A DNA stretch of 64,000 nucleotides from Agrostemma githago (GCA_958450325.1 OY288239.1:45927511-45991510), one strand, 5' to 3'. Shown: positions 14,005 to 25,845, counted from the stretch's first letter. Translations and numbers: made by a program. Notes: generated from the letters alone by a model not told the origin.

Positions 14005-14705
14005 GATCAAGGTGACTGGCTTGGACGATGTTGGAATGTGGAGCTTGGTAGTGAGTGCCTCTGATGAACTAAGATCTGGAGCTTGATTTTTGTGGAGTTA
14101 AGGCTAGGGGGTTGCGGTTCCGTAATGTGGTAGGAAAGGGGAAGCTGAGTAAAAATTACTCAGACTTCAATCGGGTGGGTTGTAAATTACGTGGGATCTG
14201 ATTTCCATGTCTGGCCCTAACGGTTAGGATTATCCTACTGAACTTGGATCCTCAAAATTCCGGACTGTCTCCTAACAAGTGTCTTGGGAAAGTCTTAATG
14301 GTTGTAATGCAGGAAGGCTAGTATTTGGGTGCTAGTTGACTGGTCTGTTCATTTTTCTTTTCCTTTTTTTTTGGACTTTGCACTTAAAGTCGAGTTGAAT
14401 GATTGGGGGTTTCATTTTGACCGTTGAGCTTTGTCTAGATTATTGAATTGGGCCGGTTTAGTGTGGCCTTGTTTTCACCTTTTCCTTTTTTGTCAGACAA
14501 GCACCTATGGTAGGAATTGGTCGGTCTTTACTTGAGGAATGTTTATTGTGAGAAATGGGTTTGCCTTCCGTCCTTGATCACAAGCTAAGGGACCATCTAG
14601 GTTTGTCATAGGATTTGGGAATGCTCGTCCTAAAGAATAGTTTGTGGCTTTCTATACCAGGCATGGAATAGGTTAAAAAAAACACGAGATCTCGGTTCTT
14701 GTAAT
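14005..14705. other. non-coding module shared with A2
   Basis: Two blocks match A2: 14030-14345 with about 24470-24790 (shared: AATGTGGTAGGAAAGGGG, CATGTCTGGCCCTAA, TCCTCAAAATTCCGG) and 14490-14705 with 25382-25600 (shared: GTCAGAC.A.CACCTA, GATTTGTCATAGGATT-like text, GGCTTTCTATACCAG). No ORF crosses either block. LTRs and gag of B and A2 are far more diverged in places, so this segment looks preferentially kept. Confidence 0.8.
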
Positions 14706-14977
14706 TCCTTGTTGTTTCGAGGTATGTTTGATCGTTATCGATAAATGGCATAGTACCGAGTAGTAAGCGAGAAAGTGCATTATTAAATCAAGCGATTGTC
14801 GAGGCGTATTATAAAAGAAGAAAAGCTTATTTCTTTTTATTGATAGTAATAAGCGGGCTATACGCCCGAGATATTGTTTTTTTTGGGGGGGAGGGGGGGT
14901 GGAAGATAGATACCCTCACACCTCCTGACTCGATGCGAGAAACGAAAAGTCATTCGCTATATTACTAGGTCTAGACC

Positions 14978-15713
14978 CTAAGACGAACTAGACTTTGACT
15001 CCGACATATATTTACTCGTCTTGGTGGATGCATGTGGGTTGTCAGGATTTTCCTCGATATTCCGGATATTCTCCTCTATAGGGTCGCGATGGGAACAAAC
15101 GATGGTGTCGCCAGGTACAGTGTGAACGCTAAAAGGGTCTGTGGTATTGTTTGGTTTCTCGGGTGGAGGGAGATTAATGGTCCCGTTTTCGATCATATCC
15201 TGTATGGCATGTTTGATCCGAAATCAAGATTCGGTATCATGCCCGTTACCTTGGTGATATAGGCAATAAGCATTAGGGGTCCAACTTTTGCCTCGTTTGC
15301 CGACTGGTGGGTCTGGAGTGGAACCCATGGGCAAGAGCAACCCTTGATCGACTAGGTTCTTGAGAGCTTCGGTGTAAGATGAATTAATTGGGGTAAACTC
15401 TCTCGGTGATCTTTCTACTTTGTTGGATGTGGTCTTATTAGATCTTGGTGTTCTTTCCGTATCGACTTTGGTAAGCTTTGATCGGGCAGTGTTAGGATAA
15501 TCTATCCTGGGTAGTCTCCTGGGCGCGGTTATTGCCTGGATTGGTGTTCGTTTCACTTTCTGCGTCCCTACTCTCAAGGAAATTAAGGCGGCTATCGATA
15601 TGACGGATGGAGGAAGTCAAACGGGTTACTGAAGTATGGATGTTGCGAACCAATTTGGTTAGGGCATTGACATCGTTGCGGATGCTTTCGACGGAGTTTG
15701 GATCTACCGACAT
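14978..15713 (-). pseudogene. gag remnant of element B (N-terminus plus zinc-knuckle region)
   Basis: Minus strand. 15713-15492 codes an N-terminal segment with heptad-like leucines (VNALTKLVRNIHTSVTRL). After a frameshift, 15577-15224 reaches NAYCLYHQGNGHDTES, the C-x2-H-x4-H part of the Tat gag zinc knuckle; the last Cys position is replaced by a TGA stop. The same frame resumes to 14978 (IENGTINLPPPEKP, ending in SESKSSSS), matching the region after the knuckle in A1 and C. The capsid core (FEGTEDP...YLQRWRAESVKL in A1) is absent, so this gag could not form particles. Confidence 0.85.
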
Positions 15714-17338
15714 GTCGGGGAGTGATTCTAATGGGAAATGATTAAAAGGTCAGTACGGATCCACCAGACGACTTAGAGACTCGAGGAATGCTCGTGATTG
15801 AGCGACACGGAAATGAGACCCTTGACTCGTGTATGTGTGCGGTTATTGGCTTAGGGACTCAGGTGCTTTAGACTCTTGGTGTATTCGGCGAAATGCCTAA
15901 TGAATCTTGAGTCTTTGTAACGAGACGATTTGACACAAACCTCGGTGGTGAGGTTTAAAGAGGACTTCTCGAAATGAGACGACCCAAAATGTAAGACCTC
16001 GAGTAGAGATGATCCTAGTAACCAACAAAGACAATTAATAACGCGGTTGTACGACGTAAGAAGTTGATCGCGATCCCGGCTCAGGATCAAAGAATTTTTA
16101 GTTTTTTTTTTCCAGAAACGACCAATATTTGCAGAGGAAAGTTTTTGAAACAGGATGATTTTGTAAAATCAGAGTGACGATGGTGTGGTGACATCGTTTG
16201 TGACGTGAAAATGTGTTGCTATACGTGTGCGTCGGGAATGATGACAAAATGTACATGTTTTTTTTTTTGAAAGGAGCGCATTTCTTTTAAGGGAAACGTC
16301 CTTTTTTCTTCTTGAAAATAATTATGTGATGCTTCTATCAAAACTACTATTAATTAGTTAGTTCGATACTCGCGGGGTGCGTGATGCTCGTGATGGAGCG
16401 TGAAGTCTGATGACAGTCTCCTTAAAGGTGTAACTAAATCCTTAGTGAGGGACTTAGGTGGTGAATAGCGTTTTGTTAGAAAACTTTCGCTCGTCGGAAA
16501 AAACTTTTAAAATTAGTGATCCACATTCGTCGGTTGTACTAACTAGCATTAGACGGTGGGGATGTGCATTGTAAAAAAAGTGTTTTGAAAGCGTAACCGC
16601 TTTTTGAGTTTCTTGACCTCATTAATTGAAGCTTCGGTTGTGCTAACGATATGTGTGTAAAATGTTTTTTTTTGAAATAAAATGTAACCGTGTGGTGGCC
16701 TTAACCCCATTAATTGCGAATTTTGGTTGCATCAAGGTGATGGCACTAAAAAGTTTGTTTTTTTAAAGAAGTGAGTGTAAACTTTGCCATGATAATGACA
16801 TCTAAAAATGTTATCCTTTTTAGAAATCACGATTTGATCGGAGTATTGATGTTTAAATGGTAGTTTTGAAAAGATGAGGTATTCTCGAAAACGGAATTGG
16901 GAGCGGTTGAGTATGTTGGCGTGGTTGAATTCAGATTTTAGTGTTTTATTTGGGTTGTATTGTTCAAAACACGCTACACATAACTAGGAATGCGTACACT
17001 CATGCAGAATGCAGACACGGGTAGGTTAGGGTTGGCTACCGCCCACGAATAGTCTTTACTTAGGTATTGACAATGATCTGGGGAGTTAAGTGTCAAACCG
17101 TCTGTTTCGAACTATCCGCTTATTAATCCCGCGAGTTACGCGTTAGGCGGCCGGAGCGTCAACCGATGATCTCTCCGCATGTCCCTAAAGATCTTACCGT
17201 GAAGAGGTCGATTGGTCCTAATATCGGTTAGGGTGGGCTTTTTAGGGCCAAAACCTGTAGTGACCACAATTAGGAACTAAGAAATGAGCATCACCGACCT
17301 CGTTCAAGTTACACCACCGCTGGAAACTTGTTTCCAAA
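15714..17338. other. 5' leader of element B
   Basis: Long untranslated leader between gag and the primer site, with homopolymer T and A runs and no ORF of interest. Confidence 0.75.
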
Positions 17339-17356
17339 TCCCCAACGGAGTCGCCA
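17339..17356 (-). promoter_or_regulatory. primer-binding site of B (tRNA-Arg type)
   Basis: Read on the minus strand: TGGCGACTCCGTTGGGGA, three bases inside the 5' LTR. It differs by one base from the primer site of A (TGGCGACTCCGCTGGGGA). The complement fits the 3' end of plant tRNA-Arg whose acceptor begins GACTCCG; tRNA-Arg priming is reported for Ogre-type elements. tRNA identity is from family knowledge. Confidence 0.85.
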
Positions 17357-17359
17357 AAC

Positions 17360-19528
17360 TGTGGACGTTCGTCCGCACCGCCCGGCGCCTCGCGCGTGCC
17401 CTTGCGGGACCAACCGGTTTTCAACGTGTGGCGGCGACTACCCATGCGGCCCCCTCCCTGCCGGGGGCCCGTCTGATCTCGCATACGGGGCGAAGTGTCG
17501 GACCTCGATTTGGATGACGATCCGGACTTGTACTAGACGGGTGCGGGCACCCGTGTTTCCGTTTGTGAATCAATCGAGTCGTGGTTGTAAATGTTTAAAG
17601 GTCGATTCATTTGGTAAGGCGACCTTTTTAGTGAACTGAATTCGTTGCCCATTTGTGGAGTCGCCACCGAGTCAATTATGGAGACTCGGAAACCGTTCAA
17701 GTCAACTTTGATCCCTTGCCGGCTCAAAATTGAGTGGCACGGGACCTAAAGGTAAAGACTTGTACCCTAAAGCACTCCATGCCCAGAATGACTCTCATTG
17801 CCAATGGTTTCGGACATCCGGAAACCATCGATTCTGAATAAGGGGTGAGGGTACGTATTGGGAAGCCGACATCCGATAGATCTGAACACCCAATTCCGCC
17901 CGCACTATAGCGGCCTCTACTAATCAATCGGTGGGCTGATTTCCTAGTTCTTTTGTTGTGGTGGAAGTACTGTAACATCCGTTATTTAAAACCCTATGTC
18001 TTTGCTATGTCGGTTGTTTTAAGGACGAATAAGCTTTATTGTCAAAATAAGGGTGTTTAAATTCTTTGCATGCGATTTCACGTGACAAGCAGGCCATGAA
18101 AAGATGCACGTAGGAGAGTAGAGAGTACTAATATTATAGGTATTAGCAAATCAGTTTTAACGCGATAATACGGATATTAGTTATTCTCGTGGTATACCTT
18201 ACCTGGTATTCTGCTTAAGATGCGTCGGATCGGCATTAGTAGAGATGCGTCGAACCTAATAAGACGAGCACCGGGACCAATATGGAACCCGACCATCACT
18301 TTGTTCAGTTTTTAGTTATTTTACGTTTTGAATTGGTTACGTGATTTAGCATGCGATTATAAGGTCATAAAAGCAATAAATCATACGAAAAACTGTAAAT
18401 GCGAACGTAAGTAAATCACATTGTGAGGAATTGCACCCTCGGAGTATACGCTAAATGGGACTTGATGCATAGATAGCCTTGAGAACGGATCTCGGAATTA
18501 CCCGAGTTGGTTTAGTGTGTTTTAGTATTTGCGGTTGAAGTTGGGACGTTACGTATTTTAGTTGACGTTTGTGGGCCTAGTGCCCACGTCTAGTGTTGTC
18601 GTAGTGCATAATAATAGAAAGTGAAAATATGGAATGTTTTGTTTAGATGACAACCTAGTGACGACTTGATCAACAGGCGGATCCTCCTTGCTTGAATAGC
18701 GACTCTGGCAGAACCCCGTTACCGTTTGACCTTCCCGCGGCTACTCCGGCAGAGCTTTGTTACTAGGGACTAGTTCTGCGGCTAATCCGGCAGAACCTGG
18801 GTACTAATTTTGAGCTAGTCGATCACAGGCACCTCGGTATCGAGTGGAGTGCTCGAAGGTGAGGAGTAGCGTAGATGTCGCTTTTATCGGAACTACGATC
18901 GAGTGGATCGTTTGCCTCGGGTGTCGGAGTGCGAGCCCTTAGCGAGAGTTTTGAGGGAGAAGAGAGAGTTGAATTGTGTCGAATGAATGAGGCGGAGGGG
19001 AGGTATTTATAGGTGTTTTCGACCCTCGTCGCCCACATGGACGCGTGACATGGGGCGCACCAAGATTCAGGCGCCTGGGTCCGAGCGTGGGGAGAACCAG
19101 GAGCGTCAGGTGGGGCGGTTGGAGTTTTGAAGATACGATTTTGATACTTTCCAAAACCGAAAGGAGGGTGTGTGATATCTTGCTTGGTCGCGAAGGCTTC
19201 CCCATGGCAAGACCTTGCGCCGTGGGTTTCGTGGGCCTCGGGTGTTCATCCTGAGGCTCCCTTGACTCGGGGTTGACTCGGTTCGAGTTTCGGGGCCGAC
19301 TCGGGGTCCCGGTGTCGGAATTGACTATAATTAGTTTCTATACGACCGTAACGACACGACTAAGATATGCCATCATGTTAGTTTTAATATTTTCGAGTAA
19401 TTATTCTGTCCGTTCTATAAGAAAACTATCTAAAACACCCCCGAACCCGTCTCGCGTTGCAGTCCTATCGTCATCGGGTGTTTGCTGGGCACCTCTGCAG
19501 CCACCAGATCCAAATTTGGGTGTCTACA
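17360..19528 (-). repeat. 5' LTR of B, full length (2,169 bp)
   Basis: Plus-strand limits TGTGGACG...GGTGTCTACA, primer site on its left and TSD AGAAC on its right. It contains a short array of GCGGCTA.TCCGGCAGA units (about 18718-18800) and an AGGCGCCT palindrome near 19067. Confidence 0.92.
19004..19011 (-). promoter_or_regulatory. TATA box in the B LTR
   Basis: TATAAATA on the minus strand, in the element's sense. The AGGCGCCT palindrome and a second GC-rich CAGG repeat lie 54-105 bp upstream of it. Similar TATA boxes sit at matching places in the LTRs of A and C. Confidence 0.75.
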
Positions 19529-19533
19529 AGAAC
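19529..19533. repeat. right TSD of element B (AGAAC)
   Basis: AGAAC, identical to 10841-10845; F resumes at 19534. Confidence 0.93.
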
Positions 19534-19903
19534 ATTAGGGTTTATGAAATTATTGAAATATCACACGATTGTTTATAAAATGATTAAAAATGTCTTAAAC
19601 ACTTTAATATTACTAATCAGGTTGTTACCAAAATTTATGAAACTAAAACCTCCTAATTATTATTAGTTTTGATACGAACATAACTAGGACTTTACGGCAA
19701 ATGCCAAACAAATCGTTTAACGTCTTTTATTTCATTAAACCATTAAACGAATTTAGAATATGATAAGGGGTGATTTAACCTATAAAGTTTCAGTTTTAAA
19801 TATTTTCAAAATTGCTTGAAAATTAATTCCTTTAGCTTAAACAGAGTATTTTAACGATAAATAAATCAAAATTTCGTCCAAAAATCATTACTATTAGTTA
19901 AAG

Positions 19904-20236
19904 TGTAGACAGCCGCATTTTGACTGGCAGGTGTCTATGGTAGTTTCCAAAAAACACCCGATGATGATCGGACGCTAACGTGTTTCTACGCGCTCGGATG
20001 TGGGCTCAAAACCTTTAGTTGTTGGCTTAGGCATTTACGGGGTAAAAATCTCACAAAACTGACCTCAAATCCAGGCCCAGTGGGTCGTTTCCAGTCAAAC
20101 AAGACTAATTTGGGTCAAAACCGACACCGGAAATAAAACCGACTTTTAACGATTGGGTCAACCCCGGTCAAAGTCGTTTCCGAGACACACAAAAAACAGC
20201 CACATAAACATCAAAAACTCAGCCCAAATACAAAAC
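19904..20236 (+). repeat. 5' LTR of C, first 333 bp
   Basis: Begins TGTAGACAGCCGCATTTTG. It matches the reverse complement of the outer ends of the A LTRs (CACCCGATGATGATCGGACG, ATCCAGGCCCAGTGGG). It stops at the A insertion; the last five bases AAAAC are duplicated at 43223-43227. Confidence 0.93.
20232..20236. repeat. left TSD of element A (AAAAC)
   Basis: AAAAC directly before TGTAGACATG; repeated at 43223-43227. Confidence 0.92.
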
Positions 20237-21318
20237 TGTAGACATGACGTAGGTCCACCCCGACGCGGCCACGCGCGGGTTTGGGTAGGCGAATGAATCT
20301 CGTGGTGAGATTGTTCTCGGGTTCGAAATTTAAGTCAAAGTTGGAGTCGCCACTGAATTTATGGTAATTCGGAACCATTCGAGCCCACTCTATGTCGTCA
20401 TGGGCTATACACAAAGTACGGCCCACTTCGATTTCAGAGTTTATGGGGCCCGTCCCTTTGCATTGCGATATCGATACAATCTACACCGGTATCGTGTAAA
20501 GAATGACTCTCGTGCGCCAACGGTTTCGGGCATCCGGAAACCGAGGTTCTGAGTAAGGGGTGAGGGTACGTGTTGGGAAGCCCACTAAGGACACCCAACC
20601 CCGCCCTCACAATGACGGCCTCTACTAAGACATCGTTCGTGTTCGTGTACGCGCGCTAGTGAAACGACTAAATGATATGCAAACAGCGTTTTCGGCTAAG
20701 CATGCGAATTATTGGTTAACTACGTCATTTTAATGCATCTTGATTCACGTCAAAGTGATTTAGCATGTGATGTTCATTTAAGGCAATAAATGGAAAACAT
20801 CGAAAATAGAAAACTCGTAAATAAATTACAAATTACACGGGCGGAATACAACCCGAAATTCACAATACAACGAGCAATAAAATAGAATAATCGAATAGGA
20901 AATGGTAAACGTTAACTAGAAACGGACCCGTATATAATAAATATAAACTAGACCGTAAGTTGTGCAAACGGACGAACTTCGATTAAATACAAATTATATT
21001 GTGTATTAAACGGAGGACGGAGATATGGAACCTAGACGTGGTGCTAGCCCGATTCCGAATCTCGATGCCTTGTCCCGACTTATCACATCGAGGAATAGAG
21101 TCTAAATTAATCATGTATCGGATACGACTAAAGAGTCGTCGACACAAGATTAATAGTGCTAGACCGTCGATCAAAGTCATTTTAAGTGATATGATATGCA
21201 TGAGTTTTGAAAAATAGGATCACGTGATTGACTTTACACGTGTCGACTAAAAGTCGTAAAAAAATGACGAGGCTCGAATGTTGCATTAAAGCTCTCGGAT
21301 TACTAGGCTACAGGACTC

Positions 21319-21425
21319 ACTCGATCGAGTCATGGCATGGACTCGATCGAGTGCACACTCGAAGCCGCTACTGCCCAGTTTTTGGGGTCCAACTCGATCG
21401 AGTGGCCCATGGTACTCGATCGAGT
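21319..21425. promoter_or_regulatory. palindrome-pair array, downstream group, left LTR of A
   Basis: Four copies of ACTCGATCGAGT at 21319, 21341, 21392 and 21414. Partners are 22 bp apart and pairs are 73 bp apart. It lies about 1.0 kb downstream of the TATA box in element sense. Function unknown; the label as regulatory is inference. Confidence 0.65.
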
Positions 21426-22447
21426 GCCCCCTGTACGAGGCATGGCTTGTTTCATTTTTATTTGTTTGAATTCAATAATTGACCGAGTTAAATAAAAATA
21501 TTGCATTATTTAAATTCAACTCGGTTCTCGATGTCATAAACGTGTATTATACGATTATAAGACCGTTATCGGGATTTTAAGAAATATGCTATTATGTGAT
21601 TGAAAAGTTTGATTAATGACGAAATTATAGTCCTCCGCGTCACGACATCGATACTAATCCTAAAGGATTATGTGATGTCAGTTTTCGCCTCAACGGATCT
21701 CGTACTAATCTTAGAAATGGAGTCTTACGCGTTCGACTATGAGCAATCACGATCGCGTTATGCCCTTGAGTACATTGGGGCGGCGCTCCTCGAAAGGGTG
21801 CCACCTCCGTCGTGACTCTTAAAGGGATTAAACGGACTTTGGATGATCGTCGTAGTCAAACGTGTTAAGATCCGAATTTTAATATTATATAAATATATAT
21901 ATATACACGGTATTAATATGTTAATGACGAAAGGATAAAAATTAGTAAACGATAAAATTAAATGTTAGGTGTTAGATACAATAAATAAAAAATGTTAGAT
22001 TGCGATAAATAAAAGTGTTAGATTAGAGAGTTAGTATACACGAAATTAAAATGTTAGTGTTAGCGGTTAGTAATAATAATAATAATAATACATATATATA
22101 CATAAAAACGTTAAAAAGAGAAGGGAGAAAAAGAAACGGGGTTTGATGACACCCTCAACCTACATGCTTAAATGGCCTCGGAAACGAACTCGTAGTAGCG
22201 GCGTGTGCGCGGAAGTGTCGAGATATGTAGGGTGAGTTAGGGTGTGTTTGGTTAGGGAGAGGATGCTCTCGGGTCTTTGGCGAGTTTTGATCTCGAGTTT
22301 TGATTGTATGTGTATGTATGTAGAGAGGATGTGTATGGTGAATGCTTAAAGGTGAAATGATGGATGAAAATGTGAGGGTTTTTGAAGTAGTAATGGCTGA
22401 AAAGTATGATGGAAAAAAAGTTTCTTCAATGTGATGGGTTGATGGGG

Positions 22448-22455
22448 TATTTATA
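22448..22455 (-). promoter_or_regulatory. TATA box, left LTR of A
   Basis: TATAAATA on the minus strand, followed in element sense by CCCCATC. The same box occurs at 42688-42695 and in the middle LTR at 30593-30600. Confidence 0.75.
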
Positions 22456-22478
22456 GGAGAACCCCACGACCTAGGGTC

Positions 22479-22562
22479 ACTCGATCGAGTGCCTTTAAAA
22501 ATGAATCTGGTCCGTTTTTTGAGGCTCCACTCGACAGAGTGGGTCAATCCACTCGATCGAGT
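22479..22562. promoter_or_regulatory. palindrome array just upstream of the TATA box, left LTR of A
   Basis: ACTCGATCGAGT at 22479, a one-base variant at 22529 and ACTCGATCGAGT at 22551. The partner of the first copy, present in the right LTR at 42742, has been lost by a small deletion. The group begins 24 bp upstream of the TATA box in element sense. Confidence 0.65.
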
Positions 22563-22959
22563 GGATCAATTAGGATGAGATATTTTAGGAATGATTTGTT
22601 GACTTTTTTTTAATGATTTGGTTGTTGTGACTTGATTCATTTTGTGTATTTGGACATATTGTGAGGCTGGTTCGTCTCGGGATTCGACTTTGACCAGGTT
22701 TTGACTCGGTCGCTAAAAGACGGTTTTATTTCCGGTGACGGTTTTGACCCAAATTAGTCTCATTTTATTGGAAACGGCCCACTGGGCCTGGATTTGAGAT
22801 CGGTTTTGAGAGATTTGCACTCCGCTAAGTGCCCACGTCGGATACTATTGATTCCGAGTCCGTATTCGAGCGTATTAAGTCACGTTTACGTCCGATCATC
22901 ATCGGGTGTTTTGTCGGGAACTGCTATAGACACTAGCAGGCAAAATGCGGGTGTCTACA

Positions 22960-22973
22960 GAGCCCCCACTCTG
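22960..22973 (-). promoter_or_regulatory. polypurine tract of A
   Basis: Minus-strand CAGAGTGGGGGCTC directly before the 3' LTR, the plus-strand primer position of LTR retroelements. Confidence 0.85.
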
Positions 22974-24174
22974 ACTGAGGCTTGGACAAGGCGAAAGTCA
23001 GAGTAGCTACCAGGCCAATCGAGGATTACGACCTGGCAGCCTTCCGGTCGGGTCGTTTATAGTCCATTAGACTCGCGTGAAGGACTCGCCAGCCATAAGA
23101 AAAGGGTCATACCTGTCCTGATGATGATAGCTCTGTGGGGAGTGAAACTTGCTCCCGAAGGTGTAGGTGTACCCGTATGCTGATACATCATTGCTCTGAT
23201 TGTAGCATTCTGGGATAAATATTGACTCACGTTGGGGAGTGAAGTAGTTGCGCGGAGACTTGCTTCTGAAGTCTTGGGTGTACCTGTATGCCGACACATC
23301 ACGTCTTGGATGTAGCATTCTAGGAGAAACACCGCTTTTGGTGTTCCGTTGGGAAGCACTAGCTGGTACCTGAAATGTTAGATACATAGGCAGAAATAGC
23401 AGGCATAGCAGATAGCAAGATAGCAAATAGGAAATGCAGTTAGCATCTATAGACTAGTTTGCGCTGGGGAAAATGATTTTTGCTTAGTTTTGAAATCGAA
23501 GTCCGGAAAGCAACTCACGTGCTAGGAGATAGGTTTTCAAAATTGAAAGGGGTAGAAAAGAAATTTGCAGTTTAAATAGACCGAAATTTGACCTTGTCGA
23601 AAAGGATTTTATCAAATGGCTAAGTTTTGCAAATTTCAAAGCAAGAATTTTGAAGAGAGACATACCGACAGACTTGACTCTGGACTCTCGAGGGGTTGGA
23701 CCGTGACTCAGGGGTGGGCCACCTAAGACGACAAGACTCTTAAGCTGCGCTATTCCGTAGCCTAGGCGAGTGACAACACGATCGAACATCAAAATGGGAA
23801 GGACGTGTAATAGAGGGATTGCAGTAGTCTGTAATGAGACTGTTTTTGCATGACAAGGCTTAGCAGTAGCAATGGTATAGTCTAGTGCTTTTTTGAATTA
23901 TTGATTTTGGGGGTACATTCCCAAAGTGGGTGTTGCTTTGAGTCCTTGACAGATTCTCGTCTTTGACTGAGCCGAGTACTGGGACACACTATGGAAAGGT
24001 GGCTAGATTTTGAAAGTCTTTGGATTTTGTGAGTGGATGGAGATCTTCTGTCTAAGAGAAGCCTCCTGGACGACAAAGCTAACTGTTGAGAACATGACAG
24101 TGTCGTGATATGAATGATGGTGTTTTTTTATATTTGTGTCAATGTGGGTGGTTGTGCCCTTGTTGAAAGGCTGC
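22974..24174. other. 3' untranslated region of A2
   Basis: No gene. It holds a two-copy repeat at 23134-23335 and otherwise unremarkable sequence. A 102-codon minus-strand frame at 23484-23792 has no motif and is not called. Unlike A1 and C, no antisense ORF is recognisable here. Confidence 0.6.
23134..23335. repeat. two-copy tandem repeat (~107 bp) in the 3' region of A2
   Basis: GGGGAGTGAA, then CTTGCT(C/T)C.GAAG, GGTGTAC.(C/T)GTATGC.GA and GTAGCATTCT occur twice in the same order (from about 23136 and about 23243). Retand elements are named for tandem repeats in this region. Confidence 0.8.
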
Positions 24175-24213
24175 CTACGTATTCACGTGTAGTGAAATCA
24201 AACCAAGCCGTAG
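24175..24213. other. conserved hairpin motif, copy in A2
   Basis: Outer stem CTACG (24175-24179) with CGTAG (24209-24213). Inner stem TTCAC (24182-24186) with GTGAA (24192-24196) around a five-base loop, then AATCAAACCA. Preceded by GGTTGTGCCCTTGTTGAAAG and GGCTGC as in A1. The inner stem differs in sequence from A1 and C but still pairs. Confidence 0.8.
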
Positions 24214-24449
24214 TTCAGTGGATTGAAAGATATATTATAGTGCCTAGTTTATTAGGACTTTGTGTGTAACTAGCCATAGCGATGGTGTAGGCTAGGTAAA
24301 TTCCCAATAATGTCTTGATCAAAGGGCTAGAACAGTTAGGATGTTGATCCTGTGACTGTGAGCGTTCTCCGGGGTAGCCCCAAGAGGTGGTGTGAACTAT
24401 TTGGGCATGTTCTATGCCGACCGCAGGTTGAGTTCCCGTGTTTGGGGTT

Positions 24450-25600
24450 GGTAACTGGTTTGGATGTTTTTGGAAATGTGGAGCTAGGTCGCAAGTGGCT
24501 TTGATGATTCGAAATCTGGAGCTCGATTTTGTGGAGCTAAAGCTTCGAGGGTAAGGTATTGTAATGTGGTAGGAAAGGGGGAAGTCGAGTAAAAATGACT
24601 CGAACTTCGATTGAGGTAGGTTTGATAATTCGGGATCTGACTTCCATGTCTGGCCCTAATGGTTAGGGATATCCTATGGAGCTTGAATCCTCAAAATTCC
24701 GGGCTGTCTCTTAGGCTAGGTCTCGGGAAGGTCTTGAAGGTTGTAATGTGGGAAGGCTAAGTGTGGTGTTAGCTAACCAGCTGATTGTTTCTCCCCTTTT
24801 TGATGGTATAAGTATCGATAATGTTTTGAATTGGCCGTACCACGGTCAAGGGACTTTCACTTGAGTTGAACGTTGACCACGGTCATGGGTATTTGATTTT
24901 TTTTGTTTTTGTTTTTTTTTTGGGTTGACCTCTTAGCCCCGGTCGTGGGATCCTTCACTTGAGTTGACTGTGTCCCGGTCAAGGGATTGATCGTATCTGG
25001 TCGAGGGATGTTGAGAGTTCTTTTTTGGTCATGGCCAGCTCTTTTGTTTCGGCCTTTTGCTTTTTTCCTTGGACTTTTGATTTTTTTTTGTCCAACTCTT
25101 TTTCTTTTCTTCTTTTTTTTCACGGTAATCCTCTCCTATGGTGTTGTGGGTGGATTTGAGGGTGGGCCCATCGGTTGAATTAGGCTTGTGGAGCCAAACC
25201 TTTGTAAGGTGTAAGCCTAGTTGGTATTTGTGTGAGTGAAACTCATGCTGGAGTACTCTACGGTAAGCATGGTGGTTTGGATCTCGGTATTGTCATCATA
25301 ATTCCGAGCAGGCTGGTGGGAGCATCGTCCCGAGTTGGGTATTTTTGGCATCAAGTCTATTGAGTCACAATGCTTCTTTTTTCTTCTGGTCAGACTAACA
25401 CCTAAGGTAGGGATTGATCAGTCTTATTGGAGGGGTGTTTATTGTGGGAAATGGGCTTGCCTCCCGTCTTGAACCCAAACTAGAAGACTACCTAGATTTG
25501 TCATAGGATTCGATACCGCTCCTGCTAGGGGTAGTTATGAGGCTTTCTATACCAGACATGGAACAGGTAAAGGAAAACACGGGTCTCAGTTCCTGCAGTC
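24450..25600. other. non-coding module of A2 shared with B
   Basis: Matches B at 14005-14705 in two blocks, split here by a 590-bp stretch that holds three to four copies of a CGGTC(A/G)(A/T)GGGA motif with CTTCACTTGAGTTGA (about 24840-25015). No coding potential. It replaces the pol genes in this gag-only unit. Confidence 0.75.
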
Positions 25601-25845
25601 ATTATAGATGTGCCTATAATAGTCACGTGCGTGTGCTCACAGTGTATGATGGTGTTCATCATGTTCTCGGAAACACATAAGGAAGCATATATGAGAGATT
25701 GAAAAAAGTTGATTTTATTGGATTTTGGAAAGAGGACAGAATACAGTTGACTCTGACTCTGACATCGGAATTGAAAGAAATAGAACATCCTAGACTCGGA
25801 CTCAGACTCGGACTTAAATCAAATCTGGACTCTGGGATGAGGTTG

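Larger units (their letters stand above)
10846..19528 (-). mobile_element. element B: non-autonomous Tat-type Ty3/gypsy element
   Basis: 8,683 bp, minus strand, TSD AGAAC. In element sense: full 5' LTR (19528-17360), primer site, long leader, a gag remnant, a non-coding module shared with A2, the conserved hairpin, a broken antisense PMD ORF, and a 3' LTR reduced to its last 782 bp (11627-10846). No protease, RT, RNase H or integrase is present. A deletion joins the inside of the 3' LTR to the inside of the antisense ORF at about 11628, so the polypurine tract and start of the 3' LTR are gone, yet both target-site copies remain: the deletion came after insertion. Confidence 0.92.
20237..22959 (-). 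repeat. 3' LTR of A (2,723 bp)
   Basis: TGTAGACATG...GGTGTCTACA. Compared with the 5' LTR copy it has a shorter AAT run (about 22070-22090), a 13-bp duplication near 22290 and a loss of about 23 bp between two palindromes near 22491. Confidence 0.95.

Noticed and set aside
24857..25123. Lys-rich minus-strand frame (MKKKKKRK...)
   Set aside because: Translation of T-rich tracts in the non-coding module; not conserved in B.
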